Notes: generated by a model from the sequence alone, not told the origin. Positions 47,311-57,542 are shown, numbered from the stretch's first letter. The stretch is 64,000 nt of DNA from Crateriforma conspicua (GCF_007752935.1 NZ_CP036319.1:6614501-6678500), one strand, 5' to 3'. Translations and numbers: made by a program.

Positions 47311-47779
47311 GTTTTCTTCTTCTCTGGCGCTGGGATGATTGATATTTGGTCTGGATCAAACGCGGGATCATAGCCGGTTGTCCGATCGGGGAAAAGCAGG
47401 AAAACCGGGTGAACCGGGCCCGCCGGGGTGAACCGGGCCCACGACGTGCCAAATTCGCCGGGCCACGCGGTCCGATCGGCAAATCAGTACCCGCTGGAAC
47501 GGGATCCACCGATCGCCGGACCGGTCGGCCGGCCCCGTCTTCCATCCCCCCCTCTATCGGCGTCAGTCCGATCCGCCGGTCGCGATTGAAAAGTCGTTCG
47601 ACTTGAAAAAATCCATTGGGAAAGTGGCGATTGGCCAAAGTGTCGCCGTCAAAGTGCCGATCTTTCCCCAAGACCGCCCAGGCCGCAATGTCGTCGACGC
47701 GCGACCAATGCGTCCCGGGTGTTCGTCCCCCACACAGATTTTCCCACCCCGGACCGCCACGTTCAGGCAGACGAACCCG
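47311..47779. other. Intergenic region between rpmB and lipoprotein genes
   Basis: A 469-bp divergent gap. A GTGAACCGGGCCC sequence is tandemly repeated near 47408-47442 (20-bp spacing). A longer in-frame extension of the lipoprotein gene back to 47603 exists but contains no signal or family sequence. No RNA gene is evident. Confidence 0.4.
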
Positions 47780-48316
47780 ATGATTGCATTTTCAACCGGC
47801 CAGATCCGACGCTCCGCGCCGGTCGCCGCGCTGTTGTTCGCCGCCGTTTTGACGACCGGATGCAGTTCTTTGTCGATTCCGGCGTTCAAACCGCCGGCCC
47901 CCGATGTGCCGTATCAGCCGATCGGTGAAGGGGTCTCGCTTGCCGGCACGGCGACCCAGGACATGTACCAGCGGGTTCGCCAGGCCAAACGTGAAAACGC
48001 CATCGTCCTGGAAGTCGTCGGCGACGAACAGCCGACCCGCGTCTTGCCGCTGCCGCCGGGACAACAAAGCGTTTTCGTCAGCACCCTGCTGCAACAAACC
48101 GGTGTGCTGGCCAAAATCGGTGCCGTCGACGCGACGCTGTATCGATACACCAGCGATTCGGTGTCGGGCATTCCCATGGCAGTGAAAATGTCCGAGGACG
48201 GCGATCAAGTCCGCCCGGAAAGCGATTACGCCCTGCGTGCGGGTGACCGGCTGCAGGTCAGCGAGCGGAAATTCGACAGCCTGAACAGCCTGATGGAAAT
48301 GGTCGGCTTGCTGTAA
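47780..48316 (+). CDS. Lipoprotein with polysaccharide-export-like beta domain
   Basis: A 178-aa product with a lipobox (FAAVLTTGCSS, Cys about 27), so a membrane-anchored lipoprotein. The start chosen is the ATG at 47780, which puts the basic residue run directly before the hydrophobic stretch. The rest is predicted mixed beta-alpha: RVLPLPPGQQSVFVSTLLQQTG and ending RAGDRLQVSERKFDSLNSL. The ALRAGDRLQV motif resembles the SLBB-type strand in outer-membrane export proteins, but I would not assign a function. Confidence 0.7.
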   Translation: MIAFSTGQIRRSAPVAALLFAAVLTTGCSSLSIPAFKPPAPDVPYQPIGEGVSLAGTATQDMYQRVRQAKRENAIVLEVVGDEQPTRVLPLPPGQQSVFVSTLLQQTGVLAKIGAVDATLYRYTSDSVSGIPMAVKMSEDGDQVRPESDYALRAGDRLQVSERKFDSLNSLMEMVGLL

Positions 48317-48768
48317 GCCGATTTCCATGGAAGCTAATTTCTGCGGGCTTGCGGGCGGTCAGTTCGACCCTAATTTCCGACACCGCCCCATCATCGCCGC
48401 CACCGCACAATCCGCGTTTTGTTTCTGGACGCCCCCGCAGGGACGGAGATAAACTGTAGGGCCGCGATGACGGTCCACCGTGGGGGAAGGGACACCCTGC
48501 GACCGATCGAACTCGCACGCGACGTGGCCGATAGCGGCGAACAGCGGTTGCCCCGATTTCAAATGCCTTGATTCGGGCATCCGACGCGCGATCCAAGTCT
48601 GAATCGTGCCCGTAGTGACCGTGCCGTCGGGGCCGGCGATCCGCCAGAACCTGTCGGCCGCCCGCCAAGAACGGATCGTCCACGCTCGGGTCGGCCAAGA
48701 TCGCGCCGGCCTGAACGAATGCAACCACGTCGGATCCACTCCCGCCCGCGTCGACCGGAACAGTCCGC
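48317..48768. other. Intergenic gap before the DUF1559 gene
   Basis: A 452-bp region. A reverse-strand stretch (about 48359-48730) shows two frames with gene-like segments (VAFVQAGAILADPSVDD; then DGTVTTGTIQTWIARRM in a shifted frame), which could be a decayed gene. No intact gene is supported. Confidence 0.4.
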
Positions 48769-49752
48769 GTGAGAACGTCCCTTCACCCCTTCGCCGCCCG
48801 CCGCCCGATCGCTGGTTTCACTTTGGTGGAACTGTTGGTGGTGATCGCCGTGATCGGTGTGATGGTCGCGTTACTGTTGCCCGCCGTCCAAGCGGCCCGG
48901 GAAGCCGCCCGCCAGACATCCTGCAAAAACAATCTGAAACAGATCGGTCTGGCCATTCACAACTATCACGCGACTTACCAAAAGTTGCCGTGGGGTGCCA
49001 AAGGCGGCTGGGGCCCCAGCTGGACGACCGACATCTTGCCCAATATCGGCGAAGCGTCGTTGGCGTCGATCGTCCCTTATGGCGAACCGGGCTACGCGAC
49101 CGGCAACGACCAAGACAGCAAACACTTTCGGTTGTTGGCCACCAGCGCGTTGCCGACGTTTCGTTGTCCGTCCCAGTTCGGTCCCACCGTGTTCAACGAA
49201 TCCATGGGACGCATCACCGGTCGCGCGCTGAACAGCTATCTGGGCAATGCCGGCAGCGATGTGATTCACAACAACTACTCCATCACCGGACGGCTGGGGA
49301 TGGAATCGGGCAACGGCCTGTTTCAAGCCTGTGATTTTTGTCACCGCAGCAGCGGATCGAATTTCTGTGACAATCGACCGGAGATGCCGCCGCTATCATT
49401 CGCTTCGGTCACCGACGGCCTAAGCAACACGGTGATGGTCGCCGAAACTCGGTTCATCGATTTTGCCCAGTGCGGCGTGTGTGATCACTTCATGCTGTAT
49501 CACACCGATTTCGATGACTTGAACGGACGCGATTTTTCCGAAGCCCTGGCGTCGCTGTATTTTGGCATCAACTTGGAACGTGTGCCCAACGATCATCTGC
49601 AGATGAGCATCGGCAGCTATCACCCCGGTGGCGTTCACGTCGCGATGGCCGACGGTTCGGTTCGCTACATCACCGAACAACTGGACGAAGCGATCCGCTT
49701 GGCGATTGGTTCACGCAACGGTCGCGAGGTCGTTGAAATGTCCAGCTTCTAA
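48769..49752 (+). CDS. DUF1559 prepilin-like secreted protein
   Basis: A 327-aa planctomycete-type protein. The type IV pilin-like start (RRPIAGFTLVELLVVIAVIG, prepilin cleavage between G16 and F17) leads into AREAARQTSCKNNLKQIGLA, the conserved DUF1559 linker. The C-terminal GGVHVAMADGSVRYITEQLDE is the family's H-X-DG end motif. The start is a GTG (48769). Such proteins are numerous in planctomycetes and are thought to be pseudopilins of type II-like machinery or surface proteins; individual roles are unknown. Confidence 0.9.
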   Translation: MRTSLHPFAARRPIAGFTLVELLVVIAVIGVMVALLLPAVQAAREAARQTSCKNNLKQIGLAIHNYHATYQKLPWGAKGGWGPSWTTDILPNIGEASLASIVPYGEPGYATGNDQDSKHFRLLATSALPTFRCPSQFGPTVFNESMGRITGRALNSYLGNAGSDVIHNNYSITGRLGMESGNGLFQACDFCHRSSGSNFCDNRPEMPPLSFASVTDGLSNTVMVAETRFIDFAQCGVCDHFMLYHTDFDDLNGRDFSEALASLYFGINLERVPNDHLQMSIGSYHPGGVHVAMADGSVRYITEQLDEAIRLAIGSRNGREVVEMSSF

Positions 49753-49907
49753 GCCGCCCAACGAATTGGCGACCTGCCGGAGTTCGTTCGACTGCGAGAC
49801 GGTTGATCGCTGAGACTTTGATGACTAAGACGCGATCTTTGGGACACGTTCATCACGGTCGCGTTGCTTGATCGGCGATGCGTGAACGGCGCTTTTTGCA
49901 ACCTATC

Positions 49908-49942
49908 AAAAAGGCCCGCCGACACATTTGCATCGGCGGGCC
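49908..49942 (-). terminator. Intrinsic terminator downstream of clpX
   Basis: A perfect 10-bp GC-rich stem (49913-49922 with 49933-49942, loop 10 nt) followed, on the minus strand, by a run of five T. It sits 66 bp past the clpX stop and fits a Rho-independent terminator. Confidence 0.85.
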
Positions 49943-50007
49943 CAGGCGAGATTCGGTTGATCTGAAATCCGATGGCATTTGCCTGCCATCGGATTCACTG
50001 GTCCAGA

Positions 50008-51288
50008 TCAGGCGCTTTTGGTGGTCGGCATTTGGAACAACTTGCGTGACCCGCTGACCACGGTTTCGTCGATCGTGTAAACGCTGCCGTCTTCTTGTTC
50101 GGGCAGGTCGTACATGATGTCCAGCATCACTTGTTCCAAGATGCCGCGAAGCCCACGAGCTCCGACTCCCTTGTCCAGGGCTTGGCGTGCCACATAGTGC
50201 AACGCTTCGTCGGTGAAATTCAGTTCGCAGTTTTCCATCTCGAACAGTGCTTTGTACTGTTTGATGATCGAGTTTTTGGGCTCTTTCATCACTCGTACCA
50301 AACCTTCTTCGTCCAGCGGTTGCAGATAGCTGACCACCGGCAAACGTCCGACCAATTCGGGAATCAAACCGAACTGCAGGATGTCTTCGGTTTCGACTTG
50401 GGCCAACAGTTCCGCGGTGGACTGTTCGTTTCGGACGCTGGATCCACCGCCAAAGCCCAGGGTACGATGCCCCAAGCGTTTGCGGATGATTTCTTCGATC
50501 CCGACGAACGTCCCGCCACAGATGAACAGGATGTTGCTGGTATCCATTTGGATGTATTGCTGTTCGGGATGCTTTCGCCCGCCTTGCGGCGGAACGTTGG
50601 CAACGGTTCCCTCCAGCATCTTCAGCAAGCTTTGCTGAACGCCTTCGCCGGACACGTCACGGGTGATCGAAACATTGCCGTTGGTGCGTCCGATCTTGTC
50701 GACTTCGTCGATGTACAAGATGCCGCGTTGGGCGGCCTCGACATCGAAGTCGGCCGCATGCAACAACTTCAGCAACAAGTTTTCGACGTCTTCACCGACG
50801 TACCCCGCTTCGGTCAACGTCGTGGCGTCGCCGATCGCAAAAGGAACGTTCAACATCCGCGCCAGCGAACGGGCCAACAGCGTTTTGCCGCTGCCGGTCG
50901 GGCCGGCCAACAGGATGTTGCTCTTTTCAATTTCGACTTCGCTGTCACCATCCCACTCGGTGCTTAACCGCTTGTAGTGGTTGTGGACGGCGACGGCCAA
51001 AACACGCTTGGCGGCCGTTTGGCCGATCACGTATTGATCCAAGTGCTCGGTGATTTCACGCGGCGACGGGATCTCACTGAACAGTGCTTTGCTGGGCCCA
51101 CGTCGTCGTTCTTCTTGATCCAAGATCGACTGGCACAGCTCGATGCACTCGCTGCAGATGTAAACGTCGCCTGGTCCTTCGACCAACGGCCCGACGTCGC
51201 GATAGCTCTTTCGACAGAACGAACAGAACGCGTTCTTTTTGCTGGCCGAACTTCCGCGGCGTGAGCTGGAATTATCCTTCGAGGGCAT
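50008..51288 (-). CDS. clpX: ATP-dependent Clp protease ATP-binding subunit ClpX
   Basis: ClpX is the AAA+ unfoldase that delivers proteins to ClpP. The 426-aa protein has the N-terminal zinc-binding domain (CSFC...CSEC, about 22-49), Walker [12 protein letters not shown], the pore loop GYVGED, Walker [13 protein letters not shown], an RKH loop (GGRKHPEQQ) and a late sensor 2 motif GARGLR. Length is as usual (415-430). It stands alone on the minus strand with a terminator after it. clpP is not in the window. Confidence 0.97.
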   Translation of the reverse strand: MPSKDNSSSRRGSSASKKNAFCSFCRKSYRDVGPLVEGPGDVYICSECIELCQSILDQEERRRGPSKALFSEIPSPREITEHLDQYVIGQTAAKRVLAVAVHNHYKRLSTEWDGDSEVEIEKSNILLAGPTGSGKTLLARSLARMLNVPFAIGDATTLTEAGYVGEDVENLLLKLLHAADFDVEAAQRGILYIDEVDKIGRTNGNVSITRDVSGEGVQQSLLKMLEGTVANVPPQGGRKHPEQQYIQMDTSNILFICGGTFVGIEEIIRKRLGHRTLGFGGGSSVRNEQSTAELLAQVETEDILQFGLIPELVGRLPVVSYLQPLDEEGLVRVMKEPKNSIIKQYKALFEMENCELNFTDEALHYVARQALDKGVGARGLRGILEQVMLDIMYDLPEQEDGSVYTIDETVVSGSRKLFQMPTTKSA

Positions 51289-51698
51289 ACACGACTCCTA
51301 GGCTGTGCCACGCCAATGTCGCCACGGCCGACCGAGACCGCCGTTCGCCGCCGACGTTTTCAAGAAACGATTCGGCGGCGGACGGCGAGGGAAGGATCAG
51401 CCACGCGGGTTTGTAACGTGGGTCATCAACGACCCGCGGCAAACTTTGGTGGTGGATTGGGTTTTAAATATCGGGTCGGCCTACGCGCTTTGCTGGGTTG
51501 CCAGGGCAAACAAAAGGGAAGGTTCGCCCGGGCCACGTTCGGCCGTTTGTCTTTCACCGGCGTCAATTCCAAGGAATCAATCATCCGCCTGACCTGCATC
51601 GGTCGGTCGGCGTCACGGTGGCCACGTCAAAGTGGTGGTTCTGGCGGTCCGTTCGGATTCCGGTGCACAAGGCACCAAAAAGCCGGGTCGATCCGATT
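51289..51698. other. Intergenic gap upstream of clpX
   Basis: A 410-bp gap upstream of clpX on the minus strand, which should hold its promoter. No coding frame, repeat or hairpin that I can support. Confidence 0.4.
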
Positions 51699-52004
51699 TC
51701 ACTGATTCGATGACGTGGGCGACGTGTCGCCGGATGGGTCGTCACTGTCGGACGACGCGGATGGTTGGCTCCCGGAAACTTGACCTTGGGTGATGGATTC
51801 TATCTTTCGGAATTCCTGGTCGCTGATGTCACCCTTGCGATGCATTTCTCGCAAGTTAGCAAGCACGTCGACTTCGGTTTCCTGGTCGTTGGCGGCGTAG
51901 TCGCGAAAGATTGACACCAGATAAAATCCGGCAGCAATCAAGACGACCAAGATCAATAAGGATCCGACAGACTGCATCGTCGATGTGCTAAACAAATCTG
52001 TCAC
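51699..52004 (-). CDS. Small membrane protein with SHOCT-like segment
   Basis: A 101-aa protein with one membrane helix (about 13-32, SLLILVVLIAAGFYLVSIF), a soluble helical part and a Ser/Asp-rich disordered tail. VDVLANLREMHRKGDISDQEFRKIES resembles the SHOCT domain found at termini of bacterial membrane proteins, which has an L(x)nGxIs-x-eF pattern. Function unknown. The start is the ATG at 52004. Confidence 0.65.
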   Translation of the reverse strand: MTDLFSTSTMQSVGSLLILVVLIAAGFYLVSIFRDYAANDQETEVDVLANLREMHRKGDISDQEFRKIESITQGQVSGSQPSASSDSDDPSGDTSPTSSNQ

Positions 52005-52280
52005 AATCCCACCGATCCGGTCGGGACGTCACACCGTTGCATTCGTCAACAATGCGTCGTCGCTTGGTCGTCGTCGCAATTCAATCTTGCCCGTCGATCC
52101 CCGCGTCGTCCTCCGCCCAAAAAGATGATAGGAGTGTCCCGTAAACGTGGTCCAGGAAAGGGGACGCGATTTCGCAAGAATTTCGTGTTTCACGTAGTTT
52201 ACGACGTTTCACAGCCCACAGCCAACGTCAATCGGGCGTGATTCCGACGCCGCCTGCAAAAGACCTCGGCGATTTCCCGT

Positions 52281-53162
52281 TCAGCCGTTTTCACGCATGA
52301 ACCGAATCGCCGAATCGTAGGGACACCGCAGCGGATCATCGGCCGCCGACATCTGGAAAATCACCGGCGCGTCGATTCCGGTCCCGGACAAGTTGTCCAG
52401 CATGATCGCGGGATCAAATCGCAACCCCGCCGATTCACTGGCCGTGACGTGATGCATCCCCATCACCAAACCCGCCAAGCAATCGCCGTGACGGGCCAGC
52501 CGATCCGCCACCGGAATTTCACCGGTCTGCAGCATCACGTCGACGTCCGCCCACAGTTTCAATAATCCCGGCCGGCGGACCCATTGCCGCAGCCGATCAA
52601 AATGAATCGTCGTCGCCACCACCCCGCCCCGCTCGGGCCGCAGCGCCAACGTGATTCCCGTTTGATCGGCCAGCGCCGATAACACGTCGATCCGCTGGGC
52701 CAATCGATCCAAGACCGCTTCGTCATGACGTTCGGTTGCCCCGCCCGTGCTGCCACAGGAAAACGTCACCGTCGTCGCCCCGATGCTGGCGGCGGCCATG
52801 ATCCAACGACTTGCCAGTTCCAACGATCGATCAGCGACGCACGAGTCTTCACTGGCCAGCGACGGCCAACCGGGACGATGCGGATCGTCAATGAAGCGGC
52901 CTTCCAAACACAGCCAAACCTGCAACCCCAGTTCACCGGCCAAAAGATTCAACGGGGTTGCGTCAGCCACGGCGCCGTCGTCGGCCAACCGCAATCCGTT
53001 GCGACGCGGGATCAATGCCACGACGCGGTACCCCATCTGGGCAAGCCATCGCAGCGCCGTTGCGTCGTCGTGCCACGGCATGGCGGCGGCATGGAATCCG
53101 ACGTTCACGTTCTGGCCGCTCCCCCAACCATTTGCAGGGACCCGGCAATCCGCTGGACGCAA
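52281..53162 (-). CDS. Xylose-isomerase-like TIM-barrel protein
   Basis: A 293-aa AP2EC/xylose-isomerase-like barrel protein. Beginnings of beta-strands recur: RVVALIPRRNGL, LGLQVWLCLEGRF, ATTVTFSCGS, GITLALRPERGG (Glu as expected for metal-binding), LLKLWADVDVMLQTG and APVIFQMSAADD. Several positions where metal ligands would sit are hydrophobic or Gly, so catalysis is uncertain. It is followed upstream by the UbiA-like gene, 13 bp away, which suggests a joint pathway. The start is not firm; M at 53162 is the first in frame. Confidence 0.68.
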   Translation of the reverse strand: MRPADCRVPANGWGSGQNVNVGFHAAAMPWHDDATALRWLAQMGYRVVALIPRRNGLRLADDGAVADATPLNLLAGELGLQVWLCLEGRFIDDPHRPGWPSLASEDSCVADRSLELASRWIMAAASIGATTVTFSCGSTGGATERHDEAVLDRLAQRIDVLSALADQTGITLALRPERGGVVATTIHFDRLRQWVRRPGLLKLWADVDVMLQTGEIPVADRLARHGDCLAGLVMGMHHVTASESAGLRFDPAIMLDNLSGTGIDAPVIFQMSAADDPLRCPYDSAIRFMRENG

Positions 53163-53175
53163 ATTGGCGATCGCA

Positions 53176-54192
53176 TCAGGTCACCCGAAAGTATCGTGAC
53201 AGCCCCAGCGCCGGCATGACGCCCGCAAAGATCAACAAACCCCAAAACGGCCCGGCTCCCAAAAAGGCGATCGCCGCCGCCAACGGGATGATCGTCAACA
53301 CACCGCTGCGGACGGCCGACTGGATCGAATCAGGCGTTCCCAACCGCGCCGCGCGAAAACCTCGAACCACCACCGGAAACACAACCATCGCCACCAACAA
53401 CAAGAACGGACCGCCCGGTGACAATTGCCAGGCAACCGCATTGATCCCCAGCCGCGGTGCGACACCGACCATCGCACCGCCCAGCGCGACCACGATCGTC
53501 CCGGTCCACAGATTGGGCTGGAATCCATCGATCGTCTTCTCCGCTTCGCGGCGTCCGATCGTGGTCACGCCCATCACAAACATGCCCATCCCGGCCGCCA
53601 TGCCCAGCAACCACGTGGGGAATTCCGCCGGTGACGCGAAATGGGGTGCGGCGCCCAACAGGAAACTCAGCACACGACACATTCCCATCGCCAACGGCCC
53701 AACGGGCGTCGCCTTCAACGGCCCGTCGTACAACAGAACCGACACGGCCAAGGCGGCCGCCACCATTGCCGGCGTCCAATTGGCCGCCGGGGCCGAATCG
53801 TCCGCCACCAACTGACCGGCCACCGCCGCGACAATCACGCCACCGACCAACATGGCAATGCCAACCGCACGTGCGACCGACACGCTGATCGCCCCCGATG
53901 CCAACGGACGCTGTGGCCGTTGTTGACGATCCTTCTGGACGTCAAAAACGTCGTTCAAAATCATCCCGGCCCAGTACAACAGCACCCCGGCAATCAACAC
54001 CGCAACGAAACGCGGTACCGGTTCGGCACCACCGGCGACGATCAAATAACCGGCCGCCACGTCGGCCAAGACGGTGAACACATTGGGCAGACGCACCAAC
54101 TGCCCCCATGCCAACCACGAGGGCCGGGGATCAGAGTTCTGTGGGCGATTGTCCCCGTCAGCTTGGCTGGCGGATTCGGTGCGGGAGGCCAT
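53176..54192 (-). CDS. UbiA-family prenyltransferase, EboC-like
   Basis: A 338-aa membrane enzyme with about nine helices. The first Asp-rich motif is in YWAGMILNDVFDVQKDRQQRPQRPLASGAI, matching the NDxxDxxxDxxxxRP pattern of UbiA enzymes. The wording NDVFDVxxDRxxRPxRP is typical of EboC. The second acidic motif is weak: ATTIGRREAEK-like region lacks the usual second Asp pair, so activity is uncertain. The partner TIM-barrel protein is 13 bp downstream. The other ebo genes are not seen. Confidence 0.72.
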   Translation of the reverse strand: MASRTESASQADGDNRPQNSDPRPSWLAWGQLVRLPNVFTVLADVAAGYLIVAGGAEPVPRFVAVLIAGVLLYWAGMILNDVFDVQKDRQQRPQRPLASGAISVSVARAVGIAMLVGGVIVAAVAGQLVADDSAPAANWTPAMVAAALAVSVLLYDGPLKATPVGPLAMGMCRVLSFLLGAAPHFASPAEFPTWLLGMAAGMGMFVMGVTTIGRREAEKTIDGFQPNLWTGTIVVALGGAMVGVAPRLGINAVAWQLSPGGPFLLLVAMVVFPVVVRGFRAARLGTPDSIQSAVRSGVLTIIPLAAAIAFLGAGPFWGLLIFAGVMPALGLSRYFRVT

Positions 54193-54318
54193 ATCAGAAA
54201 ATCATTCAACGGTCGGAATCACAAACCGACCAGTGTAGACACCCGGCGGAATGACCGACACAGGATGCGTCCACACCGCGACGATCCCGATCGACGCCGC
54301 CGCCGGCAACCGTTGCGA

Positions 54319-56034
54319 TTATTCCTGGCGGGTGTAGACCGCCGGATAGACAAACGACGGTTCCCACGGCGGCAGCAAGTACGTCCACTGTTCCGATACG
54401 GGTTCACCCGCGCTGATCAACTGGACTTCCAATTCCACCGGACCATCGCCTTCGGGAATCACCTCGGCCCGCAAGATCCAATCGCCCTGTTCGGTCCGCT
54501 TCAGCGTCGGGTTCTGCATCACACCACGCACCGCCGATGTTTGGGCTTGCGGTGGCGAATCGGAGGGAAGCCCACGAATCGACGGACCGGTAAACCGGAC
54601 TTCGATCCCGATCACCGCATCGGCCACTTTCGCGTCAGTCGCCCGCGTGTCGGCCGCATCTTGCCCAGACGAATCCGCCTGTTTCGGCGGGACCGATCGA
54701 TCCGGTCGTGTCACGTCCAGATTGGTGGCCCGGGCCAAGGCGTTGTGCTGCGGCGGATCGCCGGCAAAGAAATGAATGTCGTATTCCAAAGCCACCGGCC
54801 TGCCCACCTCCGGCGTTTCCTTTGGTAACCAATAGGCCCCCAAGTTATCGACGCCTTCATGCGCGCCGGGCAATTCCAACAGTTCGATCGAACCATCGGT
54901 CCAAGGCTTTTTGGGAACCACCCACAAACTGGGACGCATGTCGTATCGCGCGTTGTGGTCGTCGTAATGAAAGAACGCACGGTTCCGTTGAATCAACCCA
55001 AAGCCCAACAACTGTTCGACCTCGGTCGACGTCACCGATGGGTAATCTTGTCGTGCGAACGGACGCCATTGCCACTGAAGATCAGCGGTTCGGATCAACA
55101 GCCCGTCGCTGTCGTGCACACCGGGCCTCGCGTCCTTGGGTGGTCCCTTCAATCCGTCACCCCACATCCACATGCTGGTCAGTGGCGCGTAGGCGACCTT
55201 GTCGGGCACGCGACGGAAATACAGTTCGGCCTCCACTGACACCCGCGTGTCGGCTTCGCCGGGAAACAAGCGAAACCGATACGCGCCGCTGACACTGGGG
55301 CTGTCCAAGTGCGCCAGAATCGTCAACGAATCATCCTCGGCCGCGGGCAGCGTGATCCAAAACGCGCGAAAGTCAGGAAACTCCTCCACCTTCTGCATCG
55401 CAATGTCGATCGCAATACCGCGGGCCGACGCCCCATAAACACAGTCACCACTGCGTCCGCGAAAATAGCTGGACCCCAGAAAGCTCAAGACTTCTTCGGC
55501 ACGGTCGGTCCCGGGAAACCGCCCGATCAATTTCACTCCGGCATGTCCGGCGGCCGGGATCGTGGATTCATCCAACGGCGGCTGGTATTCAAAGTCCTGC
55601 TTGCTGAACTTGATGCGTTGGCAAATCGGTTGGTCCCCGGCACTGGGGATCAGCGTGAACAGCTCGACGCGGTCAACTTGGACAAAACCGCGATGAAACG
55701 TTTCGAACCAAAACGGAAGACCTTGATTCCACCAGGTGGCACGACGATGACGAAACCCGACTTTGATGTAATCGTCATAGCTCCACGAGTCCAACGGCTG
55801 GGGCAACGGGTCGGTCGGCACACAGTCGTATAACGACGCGGACTGTGCCAGCGATTTCAAATCATCAAAATCACGAACCTTGATGTATTGGTCCAGATAG
55901 GTCGTCCCGCCATCGGCGGTCGGTGCAAATCGGCTGACCACGGCGTCGTCGGCAGCGGTCGTGGCCCGGACCAACAACAGCACCCACGCCACACAAACCA
56001 ACCACCGCACCGGAGCATGAAAGAAACGCATCAA
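54319..56034 (-). CDS. opgG: Periplasmic glucan biosynthesis protein OpgG/MdoG family
   Basis: OpgG acts in the periplasm on the beta-1,2-glucan backbone made by OpgH; homologues include beta-1,2-glucanases (GH186). The 571-aa protein has an export signal (LVCVAWVLLLVRATTAADD). Family motifs are seen: YDDYIKVGFRHRRATWW, FSKQDFEYQPP, SYFRGRSGDCVYGASARGIAID, MWMWGDGLKGPP and WRPFARQDYPSVTSTEV. Length is close to E. coli OpgG (511). It is 98 bp from the glycoamylase-like gene, same strand, and 2.2 kb from opgH. Confidence 0.93.
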   Translation of the reverse strand: MMRFFHAPVRWLVCVAWVLLLVRATTAADDAVVSRFAPTADGGTTYLDQYIKVRDFDDLKSLAQSASLYDCVPTDPLPQPLDSWSYDDYIKVGFRHRRATWWNQGLPFWFETFHRGFVQVDRVELFTLIPSAGDQPICQRIKFSKQDFEYQPPLDESTIPAAGHAGVKLIGRFPGTDRAEEVLSFLGSSYFRGRSGDCVYGASARGIAIDIAMQKVEEFPDFRAFWITLPAAEDDSLTILAHLDSPSVSGAYRFRLFPGEADTRVSVEAELYFRRVPDKVAYAPLTSMWMWGDGLKGPPKDARPGVHDSDGLLIRTADLQWQWRPFARQDYPSVTSTEVEQLLGFGLIQRNRAFFHYDDHNARYDMRPSLWVVPKKPWTDGSIELLELPGAHEGVDNLGAYWLPKETPEVGRPVALEYDIHFFAGDPPQHNALARATNLDVTRPDRSVPPKQADSSGQDAADTRATDAKVADAVIGIEVRFTGPSIRGLPSDSPPQAQTSAVRGVMQNPTLKRTEQGDWILRAEVIPEGDGPVELEVQLISAGEPVSEQWTYLLPPWEPSFVYPAVYTRQE

Positions 56035-56132
56035 CGAAGCACCGAACGAGGAGCAAAAGCATCAGAAAAGCCGATGCATTTTGCCCACGCTGCCAGATCT
56101 GGCAATCCGTCTACCGTGCCCCGTGCGCCCGA

Positions 56133-57542
56133 CTAAGCCGCCGCTGCACGGAAACCGGCCAGCGAAAGTGCACGTCGTGCGGCCGGGTGCTGCATGAAGG
56201 GCGTCCATACCTGGTCGCCGAACCGATTGGACGCCATCAACAGGGTGATTCCGGTGTCGATACCGATCACATCGGGGTTCACCCAACCGTTGGACGGGTT
56301 GAATGCGTTGACGAATCCATACCGACCATAGACGGCATCGCCAAAGGCCTGGCGCTGGTATTGCAACGTGTGCATTGCCGACTGTGGCACAATCGCCAAC
56401 GCTCCACCGGCGGCACTGGGAACGATCGTCCCATCAATGCCACGATCTGGTCGCGCCGGCCCGTCGTGATAGGGGCCGCCCCAGTCGCGATACCCGTGGG
56501 CGCTGTCGCTACTGGTGATCCCCCACAGGTCTTCGCCGTAGTGGCCCATGCGGTGCGGATCCGCGTTCGCCAAATCTTTCATGAATTGCTGATGGGCGCG
56601 ATGGGCCACCTGGGCGTTTTGCCAAAAACTGCGGCCTCCGGACGACACCAGACGGCGAAAATCAAAGAACGCCGTCGGATACTGGTGAACAAACAACGGC
56701 GGGTACGACATGAACGGTTGCCCCTGGTGGTGCAGCACCGGCCCACGCTGCCAAGCTTCCCAACACCGCGCCGGGATCGGCGACTGCGGTGCACCGATCG
56801 CCAGCAGCACCAAGATCGTCAGCTCGCTGAATGTGTCCCACTGAGCCGGCAAAATCCCGATCTCCGGCGTGTAACCCATGTGCAGACAATCGTTGTCGCC
56901 CAGCAACCATCGCCAATCGACCCGCTGATAGATCTCGTCCGCCGCATCGGAAATCACGCGATCGTTCGCGTAGATCATCTGAGCGTGCATCGCACCGGCG
57001 ATCAGCAATGCGGTGTCGATGGACGAAGCTTCACTGCGCAGCGCTCGACGCCCCGTGCGTCGGTCGACAAAGTGATACAGAAAGCCACGTTCATGTTGGA
57101 CGCGATCCCGAAGCGACACCATCAACTTGGCAACGCGGTCTCGCGCCACACCGGGACTGACCCAACCGTTCTGGCCCGCCAAGGCGTGGGCGGACAATCC
57201 GAAACCGCATGCCGCCATGCTGGCGTGATCACTGAAACCGCTGCCGTCGGCGCGTCCGCGGTCGGCAATCAGCCCCGTATCCGGATCGGCGGCGTCGACG
57301 AAGTACTGGTAACAGCGTTGACGCAAATCGTCCAAGAACACTGTCTGTTGTTCGGTCATTCCGCCGTCCCGCATATCGCTACCCTGGCCCGGCCACCGAC
57401 CATCGGACCGACGCACTGGCAGATCATCGTTCACCGATGACTCGATCGCGGCAATCCAAGCGGGCGTTCCGACACCGATCAGCGTCGAACCGGCGGCCGC
57501 GCCGGACAAAAGAAAGCGTCGTCGAAACATTTCCGGCACCAT
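56133..57542 (-). CDS. Tat-exported glycoamylase/GH144-like hydrolase
   Basis: A 469-aa protein with a Tat-type signal (MFRRRFLLSGAAAGSTLIGV). The mature part fits the PF10091 glycoamylase-like fold: LRQRCYQYFVDAADPDTGLIADRG at the start, SSIDTALLIAGAMHAQMIY, then GDNDCLHMGYTPEIG and the C-terminal HYGEDLWGITSSDSAHGYRDWG and GWVNPDVIGIDTGITLL. GH144 endo-beta-1,2-glucanases share this fold, and its neighbour is opgG. I infer a beta-1,2-glucan substrate from location. A second ATG at 57530 is an alternative start. Confidence 0.8.
   Translation of the reverse strand: MVPEMFRRRFLLSGAAAGSTLIGVGTPAWIAAIESSVNDDLPVRRSDGRWPGQGSDMRDGGMTEQQTVFLDDLRQRCYQYFVDAADPDTGLIADRGRADGSGFSDHASMAACGFGLSAHALAGQNGWVSPGVARDRVAKLMVSLRDRVQHERGFLYHFVDRRTGRRALRSEASSIDTALLIAGAMHAQMIYANDRVISDAADEIYQRVDWRWLLGDNDCLHMGYTPEIGILPAQWDTFSELTILVLLAIGAPQSPIPARCWEAWQRGPVLHHQGQPFMSYPPLFVHQYPTAFFDFRRLVSSGGRSFWQNAQVAHRAHQQFMKDLANADPHRMGHYGEDLWGITSSDSAHGYRDWGGPYHDGPARPDRGIDGTIVPSAAGGALAIVPQSAMHTLQYQRQAFGDAVYGRYGFVNAFNPSNGWVNPDVIGIDTGITLLMASNRFGDQVWTPFMQHPAARRALSLAGFRAAAA

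Noticed and set aside
53641-54828. A plus-strand frame opposite the UbiA and opgG genes
   Set aside because: It is an antisense shadow with His/Arg/Gln-rich sequence; both minus-strand genes have strong motifs.
56187-57440. A 417-codon plus-strand frame opposite the glycoamylase gene
   Set aside because: It has no signal or domain and is opposite a protein with strong PF10091 motifs.
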